Source: Methanoregula sp. (GTDB taxonomy: Archaea > Halobacteriota > Methanomicrobia > Methanomicrobiales > Methanospirillaceae). Taken from it: a stretch of DNA of 64,000 bases. Positions 36,701 through 45,773 of this stretch are shown here, piece by piece; the first letter of the stretch is position 1; each line of letters opens with the position of its first letter. A program made the position numbers and the translations under genes. The notes under the pieces were generated by a model, which did not search any database, was not told the DNA's origin, and worked only from the letters and a program-made list of their open reading frames with translations. The stretch spans positions 186,001 through 250,000 of the forward strand of contig JBAZQB010000002.1 in the NCBI GenBank assembly GCA_041645435.1, read 5' to 3'.

Positions 36701-38068
36701 TTATTTTTCCTTAACTTTTTGAATTGTTTCCATAAGTTCATCCCGGAGTGCTCTGCCCTGATCCGTATTCTCCGCATCAATAATGATCCTGATCAGCGGT
36801 TCAGTCCCCGATGCTCTCACCAGTGCCCAGGAATTATCCCGATATATTTTAATCCCATCTGTTTCATCTATAATACCGTGAGAATATGCAGATTTGAGCG
36901 TTTCGAGTATGGCCGCACCCCCGACTGCTGATATCTTCTCTTTAATCATACATCGCTTGGGTAATTGTTCTAATAACAACGATAATTTCTGTCCGCGTGA
37001 AGCAAGAATTGCTACCATAGTAGCAGCGGTCATACCCCCGTCACGGCAGAACTGATGGTCGGGGAAGATGAGTCCACCATTTCCCTCACCCCCAAAAATA
37101 ACATGGTGCCCCTTCTCAATGAACGATCGCATCGTGCGGGCAACATAGATGCTCCCGACGGGTGTGTAAATCACGGTACAGTTGTTCTTATTCGCGACGA
37201 TCTCAACCATCTGTGACGTGCTGACCGGGGTAACAATTGCACCTTTTTTCTGGTGACATATGTGGTCTGCGATAAGTGCAAATTCCTGGTTTTCTTCTAC
37301 AAATTGTCCATTTTCATCAATAAACACTGCGCGATCTGCATCACCATCGTGAGCAATACCGAATGCAGCACCGCTGCTCACAACGAGAGCTGCAAGCCCC
37401 TTCAGACCTTCCGGTGATGGTTCAGGAAGCCTTCCGGGAAATGTGCCGTCCAAAATACCATTAATCGTCAGCACCCTGCAACCCATCCGGGTGAGTATCT
37501 GCGATGTTGTGGAGCAGGCAGGGCCTGAACCCGGGTCCACAACAACAGTAATTCCCTTTCCCGGTTTGCCGGGAAAAAGATTCGCAATTGCGGTGATATA
37601 GTCTTCAATCAGGTGAGGTGCGACGGTTTCTTGTCCTACATGTTCCCAGGAATTTGCGGAATAGGAATGTGTAAATATTCTTTCTTCGAGTTTGAGGGTT
37701 TCTTCGTCCCCCATTTCTGTTCCATCAGATTCAATGATTTTAACGCCGTTATATTCTGGAGGATTATGAGATGCGGTGATCATCACCCCGCCATCAAATG
37801 TATCTTTTACCAGATACTGGAGTGCCGGCGTCGGGAGGATGCCACAATCCGTTACATCGCAACCTACAGCAAGGAGTCCTGACTTAACTGCGTTGATAAG
37901 GGTTTCACCGCTGGTTCGTGTATCTCTGCCAACCGCGATTTTTCCTTTTCTCATCGTTCCGAAAGCTTCTCCAATGGAAAGGACAAGTTCGGGTGTCAGA
38001 TCTTTTCCAACAATCCCTCTTACACCATTGGTACCGAACAACCGTTTTTGGACCTTTTTTACTTTCAT
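36701..38068 (-). CDS. glmM: Phosphoglucosamine mutase family protein
   Basis: Alpha-D-phosphohexomutase, 455 residues. Phosphoserine S100 in TASHNPPEYNG, metal loop DGDADR (241-246), sugar-binding GEGNGG (327-332) and the phosphate loop RASGTEPLIR are all intact. Assigned to the archaeal GlmM/phosphomannomutase group that supplies hexosamine-1-phosphate for UDP-GlcNAc. Twenty-two bases after mobB. Confidence 0.92.
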   Translation of the reverse strand: MKVKKVQKRLFGTNGVRGIVGKDLTPELVLSIGEAFGTMRKGKIAVGRDTRTSGETLINAVKSGLLAVGCDVTDCGILPTPALQYLVKDTFDGGVMITASHNPPEYNGVKIIESDGTEMGDEETLKLEERIFTHSYSANSWEHVGQETVAPHLIEDYITAIANLFPGKPGKGITVVVDPGSGPACSTTSQILTRMGCRVLTINGILDGTFPGRLPEPSPEGLKGLAALVVSSGAAFGIAHDGDADRAVFIDENGQFVEENQEFALIADHICHQKKGAIVTPVSTSQMVEIVANKNNCTVIYTPVGSIYVARTMRSFIEKGHHVIFGGEGNGGLIFPDHQFCRDGGMTAATMVAILASRGQKLSLLLEQLPKRCMIKEKISAVGGAAILETLKSAYSHGIIDETDGIKIYRDNSWALVRASGTEPLIRIIIDAENTDQGRALRDELMETIQKVKEK

Positions 38069-38090
38069 GTCTTCCTACTCCAGCGACTTT

Positions 38091-38507
38091 TTAAGGACAA
38101 AAATCTTCAAAGGCATTGAGTGATGCAAGGACCTCATCAGGACAAGGGTTGGTAAGAACACAGTGGTCTGTTTCGAGATCTCCTATTACTATTCTGGGGA
38201 ATGCCTGCTGTTTGAATCCTTCGATAACGGTAAAATCTATACCTTGATCAAAAAGGAGCTTTAACGCACCCTTTAATGAGTTATTACGTATCGCAACTAC
38301 GGATTTATCAGCATCGATTCCTACTGAAATATCAGCACCAACATCAAAAAAACCGGTCGTATCTTTTCCCTCTTCAAGCTCGTATAAATGGTCTCCAAGG
38401 TGCTTGATAACTGCAACATGCCCTTTGGTTTTGAGTTTTGGGATAAGCTGTTTGATAAATGTGGTTTTACCGGAATTTGATCTGCCAACAATCTGAATTA
38501 TCTTCAT
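38091..38507 (-). CDS. mobB: Molybdopterin-guanine dinucleotide biosynthesis protein MobB-like
   Basis: 138-residue P-loop protein (GRSNSGKTTF) with VIEGFKQQAFPRIVIG, the MobB-type GTP-binding fold used in molybdenum/tungsten cofactor nucleotide attachment, e.g. for formylmethanofuran and formate dehydrogenases. Start overlaps the DUF5806-like gene by 4 bases. Confidence 0.9.
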   Translation of the reverse strand: MKIIQIVGRSNSGKTTFIKQLIPKLKTKGHVAVIKHLGDHLYELEEGKDTTGFFDVGADISVGIDADKSVVAIRNNSLKGALKLLFDQGIDFTVIEGFKQQAFPRIVIGDLETDHCVLTNPCPDEVLASLNAFEDFCP

Positions 38508-39400
38508 GGGGTCTTATCTCCAGCAATTTCGAGTTCTTCTTTATTAGGGCTGACTATTCTTACCCTTTTTTCATCATTAATTGATACTGTAAGTGGAGTT
38601 GCAGGTTGATCGGAAATGTTCTCCTGCTCCTTATTGACCGTTGGTGAAGCATTTGACTGGATATGTTCGGTTGATATAATCCCCCGTATGGCAGATTTTT
38701 CCGTAACTACGGGGAAATCTTCCCTCTTTTCAAGAGGTCCCGGTCCAATGGGGGGATTATGTGAAGAAATTATTTCGGTGGTTTTCTTTCTTCTCTTTGT
38801 TTTTTGTGGGATAGAGTTATTTGTTTCCTTGGATCCCGACATTTTTTTTGGTGTATCACGTCCTCCATCATGAGGTATGTTTCCTGCTTCGGTCTCTTCT
38901 CCTCTTGTACGGAGAATTGTTTTTGCAGCTTCTCCAACACTTCGCATGACTTTGGTGATCCGATCCTCTATATCGATTTCTTCATCAATATCCAAAGTTG
39001 TCCCTTCCACTTCAAGTAAAAACCGTGCAACTTCGCTAGCTTCAAAGAGTAAATCATCCAGTTCGTCAGTGGTAAAGAACCCGCACATTGCACCATAAAA
39101 AAAAGTGGCACTTGATTTGCGCACCTTTTTTTTAAAGGAATTCCGTGCCTGGTTCACTGCCTGGGGGGTATAGGTATCCTCCATAAAAGGGACAAGATCA
39201 GGCAGATGGTTTCCAATAAAAGTCATTTCAGCACCGCCGGAGGTGCGGAAATCTGTGCACAAACGTGCAAGCGCCCATTCTCTTGCGGTGATATATGTCC
39301 TTTTGCGTAAAAACTGGTTTACTTTATGATAGGTTGCTCCATCAACTTTTTTGAATTTTTTATATTTATTGATTTCCTGCTGGATATTTGCGCTGTCCAT
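38504..39400 (-). CDS. DUF5806-like protein with disordered C-terminus
   Basis: Residues ~10-170 match what I recall of euryarchaeal DUF5806: YITAREWALARLCTDFRT, FMEDTYTPQAVNQARNSF, FFYGAMCGFFTTDELDD and FLLEVEG. The last ~120 residues are polar, with Lys/Arg and Pro runs, and look unstructured. Function unknown. GGTG lies seven bases before the start. First gene of the DUF5806-mobB-glmM unit; the accessory region begins immediately upstream. Confidence 0.82.
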   Translation of the reverse strand: MDSANIQQEINKYKKFKKVDGATYHKVNQFLRKRTYITAREWALARLCTDFRTSGGAEMTFIGNHLPDLVPFMEDTYTPQAVNQARNSFKKKVRKSSATFFYGAMCGFFTTDELDDLLFEASEVARFLLEVEGTTLDIDEEIDIEDRITKVMRSVGEAAKTILRTRGEETEAGNIPHDGGRDTPKKMSGSKETNNSIPQKTKRRKKTTEIISSHNPPIGPGPLEKREDFPVVTEKSAIRGIISTEHIQSNASPTVNKEQENISDQPATPLTVSINDEKRVRIVSPNKEELEIAGDKTP

Positions 39401-39480
39401 TATCGTACACCTTTTAATAATTGGTTTATGTTTTTATTGGAACATTTTCTAAGAGATAATTGATTATTTGGCCGCTTTAT

Positions 39481-39501
39481 ATATAGCATTATATGGTTTA
39501 T
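39481..39501 (+). repeat. 21-bp dispersed repeat, copy A
   Basis: Reads ATATAGCATT then ATATGGTTTAT. Differs by one base (T for C) from copies B and C. See findings. Confidence 0.6.
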
Positions 39502-39569
39502 TATACCCTATAATTATGTCGCTGGGGATGATCTGATCAGTAAAATTTAGCGTCAAAAATCGAATATAT

Positions 39570-39764
39570 TCAAAAAATAATCCAGATTTGGGTATATTTT
39601 TGATTACTCTCTTTATTGAGAAAATGCAGAGATTTTTCTGTTTTTCTTATGGGAGCAATTTCTTTTCTGAATCGATCCCAATAATATGCCTGCATGTAAT
39701 CTTCATAGGAGCGCTCTTCATTCAATAGAGAAATTTTTGGACTGGGTTTAGGATTATGATTTTG
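39570..39764 (-). pseudogene. Coding relic of unknown family
   Basis: A 64-codon open stretch between stops, protein-like but without a usable start. The core reads LLNEERSYEDYMQAYYW followed by DRFRKEIAPIRKTEKSLHFL. Probably the remains of a longer gene of a mobile element; copy A of the 21-bp repeat lies 70 bases beyond its end. Confidence 0.4.
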
Positions 39765-39961
39765 TCATATTTCCGGTTCAACTTAAAAGATATCCATTTT
39801 TTTTGGGTAAACTGCTAGTTTAGCACCTAACTTCTCTCTCAATTTACGAAGAAAGATTGGGCAAAAATTTAGTGACCGAAATGCATCCATAAAAAGTGGA
39901 TGAAGAGAAAAAAATAATCATATCACCAGTGTATGAACAGTTTTAGTTCTTATCGCTATAT

Positions 39962-40013
39962 GGGGGAGGCCACAGCGGCGGGGGCTGAGGCAATGCCGAA
40001 GCCCCCAGGAGCG
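39962..40013 (+). repeat. GC-rich hairpin repeat, copy 1
   Basis: Upstream block GGGGGAGGCCACAGCG, then stem GGGGGCT (39980-39986) pairing with AGCCCCC (40000-40006), an inner GGC/GCC stem and loop AAT, followed by AGGAGCG. Closely matches copy 2 at 43781-43836. Confidence 0.65.
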
Positions 40014-40509
40014 TCAAACAGGATAGTTAAGATCGAAAAATCCACGAAAAACCTGTTGATTTTAGGTGTTAAAATGGTATATTACCTTTCTTTTTTAGTA
40101 TCTGATGGTGTGGTTGCATGAACCCACTCTATTATTCGATAAAAAATGAAGGTCTGGAGAAATATGCGTTTAAGGTAAAGGTTTTTGACTCCTCGTACGG
40201 CATCGATAACTGCCAGACTGGTTATACAAATTATAGTCTGCACACGGGTCATTTCTGCAACTCTTTGGGTAATAATAACTGCAGATCCTTTTTTGCCTGT
40301 GGTATAACGTCGTTTACTGTGTTGTGAAAATTTCGTTTGTAATTGGGAGAATTTTCCCCCTATCTAAAAAGAGTCTTTCATAAATTTCGGATATGTTTTC
40401 TTTACCTCAATTGTTATCTGACTTGATATTTCGGTTTTTTTCGTTCAAATTTTTTTTTAGTCAAACTTGACTTGGGGTGCTGGAAACTTGTCAAAAAAGG
40501 CTCTTTTAC

Positions 40510-40530
40510 ATATAGCATCATATGGTTTAT
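40510..40530 (+). repeat. 21-bp dispersed repeat, copy B
   Basis: ATATAGCATC then ATATGGTTTAT; a perfect inverted match to copy C at 44026-44046. Confidence 0.65.
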
Positions 40531-40987
40531 TTGAAAATAAATACAACGATTTAATCCCCTCAAAAATGCTTAAAATGAATTCTTTTTTAGATAATACTCT
40601 TAAAATGAGGTTTTTCACTTTTATTAGAAATAATGGTATTTTCTTCGATTGCCTTGTGTATCAGGATTATTTATTGTGGTATCCCGAATTAATTTTATAG
40701 ATATAACCATTTCTGCGTATATGAAAACACACTCTCATGACGCAAACGATACCAGAAGACATTGGCAGAATCATCGTAATCGAGACTCGTGTGAGGATCG
40801 ATTACATTCTTCAATCGAACAATTTTCTCAACAGGCTAAACATTTTAATTATTTGCCCGACCTCTCCGAAGAACCGTTAGATTTTCCCGTTGATCTGGGG
40901 GTGGTTTACCCTGGTGAAGATGAGCTTGATGTTGTTATGATCAAGGAAATCCCTTAATTTATGTTGCGCACGTTCTCGGTCTCTGGT

Positions 40988-41289
40988 TAAAACGAACCGG
41001 GTATTAGGCAGGTCAGGATCTTGCGAAAAGTTCTGTATTCATGGCTCCTTCGATTCAGGACAGTAATCGTGTTTTCGGGGGTCGGAGGATCGAACACGCC
41101 ATAGCAGGTAATCAACCGGGAGGAGTCATCTATGAATGCGACAAGCCATTTGTTCGATCCATCACGCTTGAATGATTTCTAGTCCCCCTGCCTCATCGAC
41201 ATGGAGTGAATCCGTTCATAGCAGAAATACTTTTACGGCTGCCGTTTCTTCATGTTAATCTCCATCAGGCCATGGTTCAACAATTCCTA
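40988..41289 (-). pseudogene. Decayed IS481-like transposase, core fragment
   Basis: Reading the minus strand from 41289 gives ELLNHGLMEINMKKRQP, a stop, KYFCYERIHSMSMRQGD, a stop (TAG for the expected Trp), then KSFKRDGSNKWLVAFIDD and SSRLITCYGVFD. This is the rve/DDE core of an IS481-type transposase with two internal stops and no N-terminal HTH. Its 5' end faces the second relic. Confidence 0.75.
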
Positions 41290-41354
41290 TAGTGTGCCAG
41301 TATTTCTATCCGCTTTCAAGAGCACCGATCTGGTGCTTGAAGGTGAAAGCGACA

Positions 41355-42237
41355 ATGGAGATCAGGATCAAAGCAGTCGTATTCTATGACGAAGGGATCG
41401 GAAGTGCAAAGGAGATAGGAGAGACCAATATTATCTCCGAAAGGACGGTGAGGCGATAGACAAAAGCTCATAGTCATGACCCTGAGAAAGGATTACAGCC
41501 AAAAAGATCCGGCCGAAACGGTCTTCCCGGGTAATTTTCCCGGTTGTTGGAACAATGAATTATCCGATTCAAAAAGAAATACCCGACATGGAGCGTCTGT
41601 CGTATCACGCACCAGTTCAACCTCCCCTGTTCATGGAGAATCGTTTATCGTATCCTCAAGAAAAACAGTCTTCTTATCCGAGTCAAAGCGAAACCCCAAC
41701 CAGCCGGCAAACGATTACTATGCCTTCAAGTCGATATTATGTTGGCAGGGCGATACGTTTCAGTTCTGTATACGAGGAGTCGTCAAGATATAAATCACCT
41801 GTTTTACTGATGACTGCCCATGTTATTGGGTAACGTGTAAAAATTATCTTCACAAAGATGCTGCTCCGCAGTCAATGCTCTCCGTGGGGCACTTCGCCCG
41901 TGTCGAATCCGATGAGAAATTTATGTCAATAATGGAAACAATTCGTCTTCCAATTTTTCAAAGATGAAGAATAGAAACATGGAATCAAACTCATCTTCGG
42001 CGGACCTTAGAAGATGAGCGATTGCGATAAGATTGAACACTATCACAAGATTCTTTACCTGGAATTCATCGCTCTCAAAGTGTTTTACTCCATGAGCCAC
42101 TTTAACGTGAACTCTGGAACTTCGACCAGCAATACAATAACTGGCGAAAGCAAGAAATTCTTGATTGGATAACTCCAGCATCAGTTTACCATAACAAAAT
42201 TATTTTCAACAAAAACAGAAAATATCTCGCAAGCTGA
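41355..42237 (+). pseudogene. Decayed IS481-like transposase
   Basis: ATG at 41355 opens an HTH start (MEIRIKAVVFYDEGIG...ISERTVRR) broken by a TAG at codon 35 in place of the usual Trp. The same frame continues through more stops with RFKKKYPTWSVCRITHQF and KKNSLLIRVKAKPQP, then a frameshift leads to CWQGDTFQF, KI-stop-ITCFTDD and KNYLHKDAA. A tail YNNWRKQEILDWITPASVY ends at the stop 42235-42237. At least four stops and one frameshift: not functional. Confidence 0.8.
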
Positions 42238-42633
42238 TAAAAACTCTATCAGCAAAAAGGACATTTATTGTTGCACTCTATAATTATGATTTAATCAAAA
42301 AGATAATCCATGAGCTGCACCCTGATGAATTCCCTAAACAATATTCCTAAGTGAGATGGTTCATTCATCGACGTTAATTGTGTTTGAAAGCCAATAGCGG
42401 GCTTCCAGTCAACGATCTCATGTGTGATGGGTCATTGGACCCTCTCAATGAAAAAAAGGCCTGTTTTGGGCCTTTTGTTTTTCCCTGCTTATTGACATTT
42501 GGAGTACAGCATCTGAATTTACTGATTATAAGGCGTGGAGTAATAATAAAATTTTAAATTTTTTTCTGCCAATGATGAAATGTGTAAATTATTTTTGTGT
42601 GAAAAACTGAAAAAAACCTTCATAATTCCAAAC

Positions 42634-42657
42634 TTCGCAGAATAGGTATTCTACGAA
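42634..42657. promoter_or_regulatory. 24-bp inverted repeat upstream of xerA (operator or dif-like site)
   Basis: Arms TTCGCAGAATA and TATTCTACGAA around GG; only one arm position mismatches. It ends 3 bases before the CTTTATTTAT TATA-like box (42661-42670) and 35 bases before the xerA ATG. It could be bound by a repressor or by the recombinase itself; parsed as 9-bp arms with a 6-bp centre it has a dif/att-like layout. Confidence 0.55.
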
Positions 42658-42692
42658 AACCTTTATTTATTCGAGATATGATAGAATAGAGC

Positions 42693-43613
42693 ATGGAAAG
42701 CGGGTATTTCTCGGAGTGGCTCAAAAGTTACCGGAACTACCTCCGGATGCGCAATTATTCACCCCGCACCCTTGACAGTTATGAGCAGGTGATCAAACAC
42801 TTTGCTTACTATGTCTGGCTCCGGCGGAATACTGAGAAGACCAAACTTGTCATCTACTGGAAGGATTTTGAAAATGCCCGCCTTGATACCAGTGTTGAAG
42901 TAACACCGGTTATGGTCACAGATTTCCTCTCATTTGTCTCGTCAATGCAAACGTACAAACCGAAGACATTTCATCGGATTATTTCGACAATGAGTTCTTT
43001 TTACCGGTTTCTTTACACTCAGGGTGCCGTCAGTACAAACCCTCTGACGGGTATTGAGCGTCCAAGAATTAAACAGCAGGATGTGAAATACCTCAAACAT
43101 AACCAGGTGCTCAGACTGATTGATTCGATAGAAGATCCGCGTGACAAGCTCATTGTCAGGACAATATATGCCACCGGTGTTCGCGTATCAGAACTCTGTG
43201 AAATGAATGTTGAGGACATCGATTTTGATGAGCACACAATCCGAATAAGGGGTAAAGGTGACAAGATTCGTATTGTCTTTGTTGATGACGATACCCTTGC
43301 TGACATCCTAAAATTTATTGGCAACCGGATCGTTGGCCCTCTTTTTATTGGCCAACAGGGAAAGCACATTTCCTCTCGTGCTATCCAGCATATTTTCAAG
43401 CATTATGCCCCCAACGGTATCACTCCGCATAAGATTCGCCATAGTTATGCAAGTGAGTTGTATAAACGTTCAAAGAATCTTCGGGTAGTCCAGGAAAACC
43501 TTGGTCACACATCTATCAAAACCACAGAGATCTATCTGCATACTGATATTGATGAGCGCCGGCAGGTCTACCAGCAGTTTTTCCCGCTATCAACACCCAA
43601 CGAGAAAATATAA
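42693..43613 (+). CDS. XerA-like tyrosine recombinase
   Basis: 306-residue tyrosine recombinase with all catalytic residues: R164 (ATGVRVSEL), K188 (RGKGDK), H246 and R249 (HKIRHS), H272 (LGHTS) and Y281 (EIYLHTD), plus an N-terminal SAM-like core-binding domain. Length and motifs fit archaeal XerA, which resolves chromosome dimers at dif, but it lies among mobile-element debris, so an element integrase is equally possible. The TATA-like box 23 bases before the ATG implies a near-leaderless transcript. A MITE-like element begins right at its stop codon. Confidence 0.9.
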   Translation: MESGYFSEWLKSYRNYLRMRNYSPRTLDSYEQVIKHFAYYVWLRRNTEKTKLVIYWKDFENARLDTSVEVTPVMVTDFLSFVSSMQTYKPKTFHRIISTMSSFYRFLYTQGAVSTNPLTGIERPRIKQQDVKYLKHNQVLRLIDSIEDPRDKLIVRTIYATGVRVSELCEMNVEDIDFDEHTIRIRGKGDKIRIVFVDDDTLADILKFIGNRIVGPLFIGQQGKHISSRAIQHIFKHYAPNGITPHKIRHSYASELYKRSKNLRVVQENLGHTSIKTTEIYLHTDIDERRQVYQQFFPLSTPNEKI

Positions 43614-43876
43614 TTTAGGGCTCTGTTGAAATTCTCTATTTCCCATTGCTTGCCTATTATCAGCAGCTGATATGAGGATGACCCCCTCTCCCCCTGTGGG
43701 GGAAGCAGCCCAAGGAGAGTATCCCCTTGGCCCCCTTTTTAAAAAATTCTCATCAACCTTCTGCGGGTTATCGTAATTTTGGGGGATGCCCGAGCGACGG
43801 GGGTGGAAGCACGATGTGCTGTAGCCCCCAAGAGCGATTCCTCCTTTCCCTCCAGGATTTCAACAGAGCTTAATTT
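43611..43876. mobile_element. MITE-like non-autonomous element
   Basis: Terminal inverted repeats GCTCTGTTGAAAT (43620-43632) and ATTTCAACAGAGC (43857-43869), flanked by a direct TAATTT (43611-43616 and 43871-43876) that may be the target-site duplication. About 250 bp inside, no ORF, several hairpins (CCCCC/GGGGG, CCAAGG/CCTTGG) and copy 2 of the GC-rich hairpin repeat. The left TAATTT supplies the TAA stop of the recombinase gene. Confidence 0.7.
43781..43836 (+). repeat. GC-rich hairpin repeat, copy 2
   Basis: GGGGGATGCCCGAGCGAC, then GGGGG (43799-43803) pairing with CCCCC (43825-43829), inner AGCAC/GTGCT with loop GAT, then AAGAGCG. The inner stem differs from copy 1 in sequence while keeping pairing and loop length. 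Confidence 0.65.
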
Positions 43877-45112
43877 GGCTTATCCGTATTGAACAAATGA
43901 CAAGAAATTGCCTCATCCTTTTTTCTTTTGTAATAATGTAAAATATCTCAATTTTTTGTTATTTTTTTATTTAACGTCCAAATATCGATATATTTGTTCT
44001 TATTCCTGTGGGACCATTTCTTAACATAAACCATATGATGCTATATAATATAATGTCCTTATTTCATTTAAAAAAATAGGCCAAGTATGGTGTGTTTATA
44101 TTATCCTTGGGCCTCGCGTCCCTGTTTTTTTATGATAATAAAAAATCGGAAAAATTGTTCAGATTTGCTCAAAAAACATGAAATTATTATGGTGTAAATA
44201 TCACGATTCAGAAGAGAGGGCGATAGATCTTTTGAATCCTGGCAACTTCTCGAATACAAACAATTTTCCGGATATCTTTTAGCTCTCCAGCGATCATCGG
44301 GTCATTGGAAAGATATGGGTTTGATGATTACATGGGGGAAATTATAGATATCCTGATTACTTCTTTTACCAGTTCGAAATAATGCAGGGAATCGGGAACT
44401 GGGATAATGGATAATCCGATACAAAAATTCTCAATTCAATACTATGTAAATCCTATTCAATTCTCGTAATTTGGCATTCATAAATTATTGTATCAAACAA
44501 TTTGATTAGTTTGTTTTTACACTATAAAAATAGTATTCAAATCAAATTTTTCTCATTTATTTAGTATTCTACGATATAAAATTCAAATATTTCAATTATT
44601 TTTGAAATTCTATTTCAAGAAGTGATTATTGTAAAAATCCAATCTTTTAAATTTGTTTCATTTTTTTATTAAAAAATCGCATTAATCCAATGTTCTTGAA
44701 ATCAGAAACTATGTCTGATAAGCGGTTCAAATCAATTTTTTTGGATTATCTAAAATTATATCTGAAAATCTCATCATTTCTATCTCGTTTGATATCGCAG
44801 TATCTGAAATAATATTATCATCAAATATTTCAGAATAGTTTTCAAATTTTTTTAATATTGATATTCCAATTTTTTGGATAAATCCCTCTTATAAGGACAA
44901 TTCTTAATTTTATTGAAATAATTCCAATTTAAAAATTTCACCTCATGTTTTCTTGAGATTCAATACTTTAGAAAAATCTGTTCTTATGACTGAATTTTTG
45001 TATCAATTCAATATCATCAATCCGTTCAGATTTATTTTTAACATTTCATCAATTCCAATTAATTTTTAGGTTCCTTCATTGACGTGGATAGATTCAAATT
45101 CGAAAATATCCA
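43877..45112. other. Very AT-rich gene-free stretch
   Basis: No frame of 60 codons on either strand between 43877 and 45059. Contains copy C of the 21-bp repeat. From about 44440 to 45060 the sequence is roughly three-quarters A+T with many TTCAAAT/AATTCAA-type words but no ordered array. No origin-binding boxes, tRNA or CRISPR repeats recognised. Confidence 0.7.
44026..44046 (-). repeat. 21-bp dispersed repeat, copy C
   Basis: Reverse complement of copy B with no mismatch over 21 bases. Copies B and C face each other across 3.5 kb that hold the transposase relics, the recombinase and the MITE. Confidence 0.65.
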
Positions 45113-45124
45113 ATGTTTTACTAT

Positions 45125-45580
45125 ATGCCAAAGACTCATAAACGAAAATACGAAAAAATCGATGATGCAGAGATTGATCTCGTTATCCAGTGTGACGATA
45201 GTCATGAATTTTACGAACGGTACCGGCAAGTTTTTCCCACAAAAAAGAAAGGAATTGACAGTATCAGTAAAATCTGGAAACGCCGTAGTGAGTTTATAAA
45301 GAAACAACAGCCTGCTGAAGAATCTTCAGAATCGGTGTTGGGATCTACCCGTGAACTTGAGGTACTCATAACCGCACAAAATAAAATCCTGGCTGAATTG
45401 TCAACTGTTATGAAAGAACATCTCAAAGTCAGCAGGGAAATACTGGCACATCTTCCGAAACATATCCAGAAATATGAAGAACCCATCCCCAAACACAATG
45501 AAACAAGTACACCTGAACAAAAAGAACCCGGAAAGAAAACCAGTACGGAAAAACGCACTGATATCGTGATTGGATCCTGA
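45125..45580 (+). CDS. Hypothetical charged protein with coiled-coil segment
   Basis: 151 residues, not recognised. The N-terminal half (PKTHKRKYEKIDDAEIDLVI, then FYERYRQVFPTKKKGIDSI and SKIWKRRSEFIKK) is basic and could bind DNA; residues ~75-120 form a heptad-rich helix (LEVLITAQNKILAELSTVMK); the tail is Pro/Glu/Lys-rich and disordered. ATG at 45125 chosen over 45113 because the upstream codons look non-conserved. Lies alone between AT-rich DNA and the tRNA gene. Confidence 0.65.
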   Translation: MPKTHKRKYEKIDDAEIDLVIQCDDSHEFYERYRQVFPTKKKGIDSISKIWKRRSEFIKKQQPAEESSESVLGSTRELEVLITAQNKILAELSTVMKEHLKVSREILAHLPKHIQKYEEPIPKHNETSTPEQKEPGKKTSTEKRTDIVIGS

Positions 45581-45773
45581 ATATCTTTTTTTGTAGCGCT
45601 GCCCGATAGCCATATTATTTTAAAAAAGTTCGTTTGATTGGATTCACCTTTTACTTTAATATTGCCTGAAAAAGGACTGTGGTGAAAGCTATCCTTATAG
45701 TGCTAAAATGCATAGGTATTATGACATTTCTCCAAAGGGAAAAATGTCCGATTCACGATCCAGTAAAATAAAA

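Larger units (their letters stand above)
39401..42692. other. Accessory region without intact genes
   Basis: 3.3 kb, AT-rich, with no convincing complete gene. It contains a coding relic (39570-39764), a hairpin repeat (39962-40013), two copies of a 21-bp repeat (39481, 40510), two decayed IS481-like transposases (40988-41289 and 41355-42237) and the region upstream of the XerA gene. The 102-codon frame ending at 40957 has a plausible C-terminus (GVVYPGEDELDVVMIKEIP) but no supported start, and may be another broken gene. Confidence 0.75.

Noticed and set aside
39933..40327. Two short plus-strand frames (62 and 69 codons)
   Set aside because: The first spans the hairpin repeat; the second has no start signal or recognisable features.
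41921..42181. 86-codon minus-strand frame
   Set aside because: Opposes the plus-strand transposase relic whose tail (YNNWRKQEILDWITP) is recognisable there; I treat it as a shadow.
44440..45060. Replication origin
   Set aside because: AT-rich, but no cdc6/orc1 gene nearby and no recognisable origin recognition boxes.
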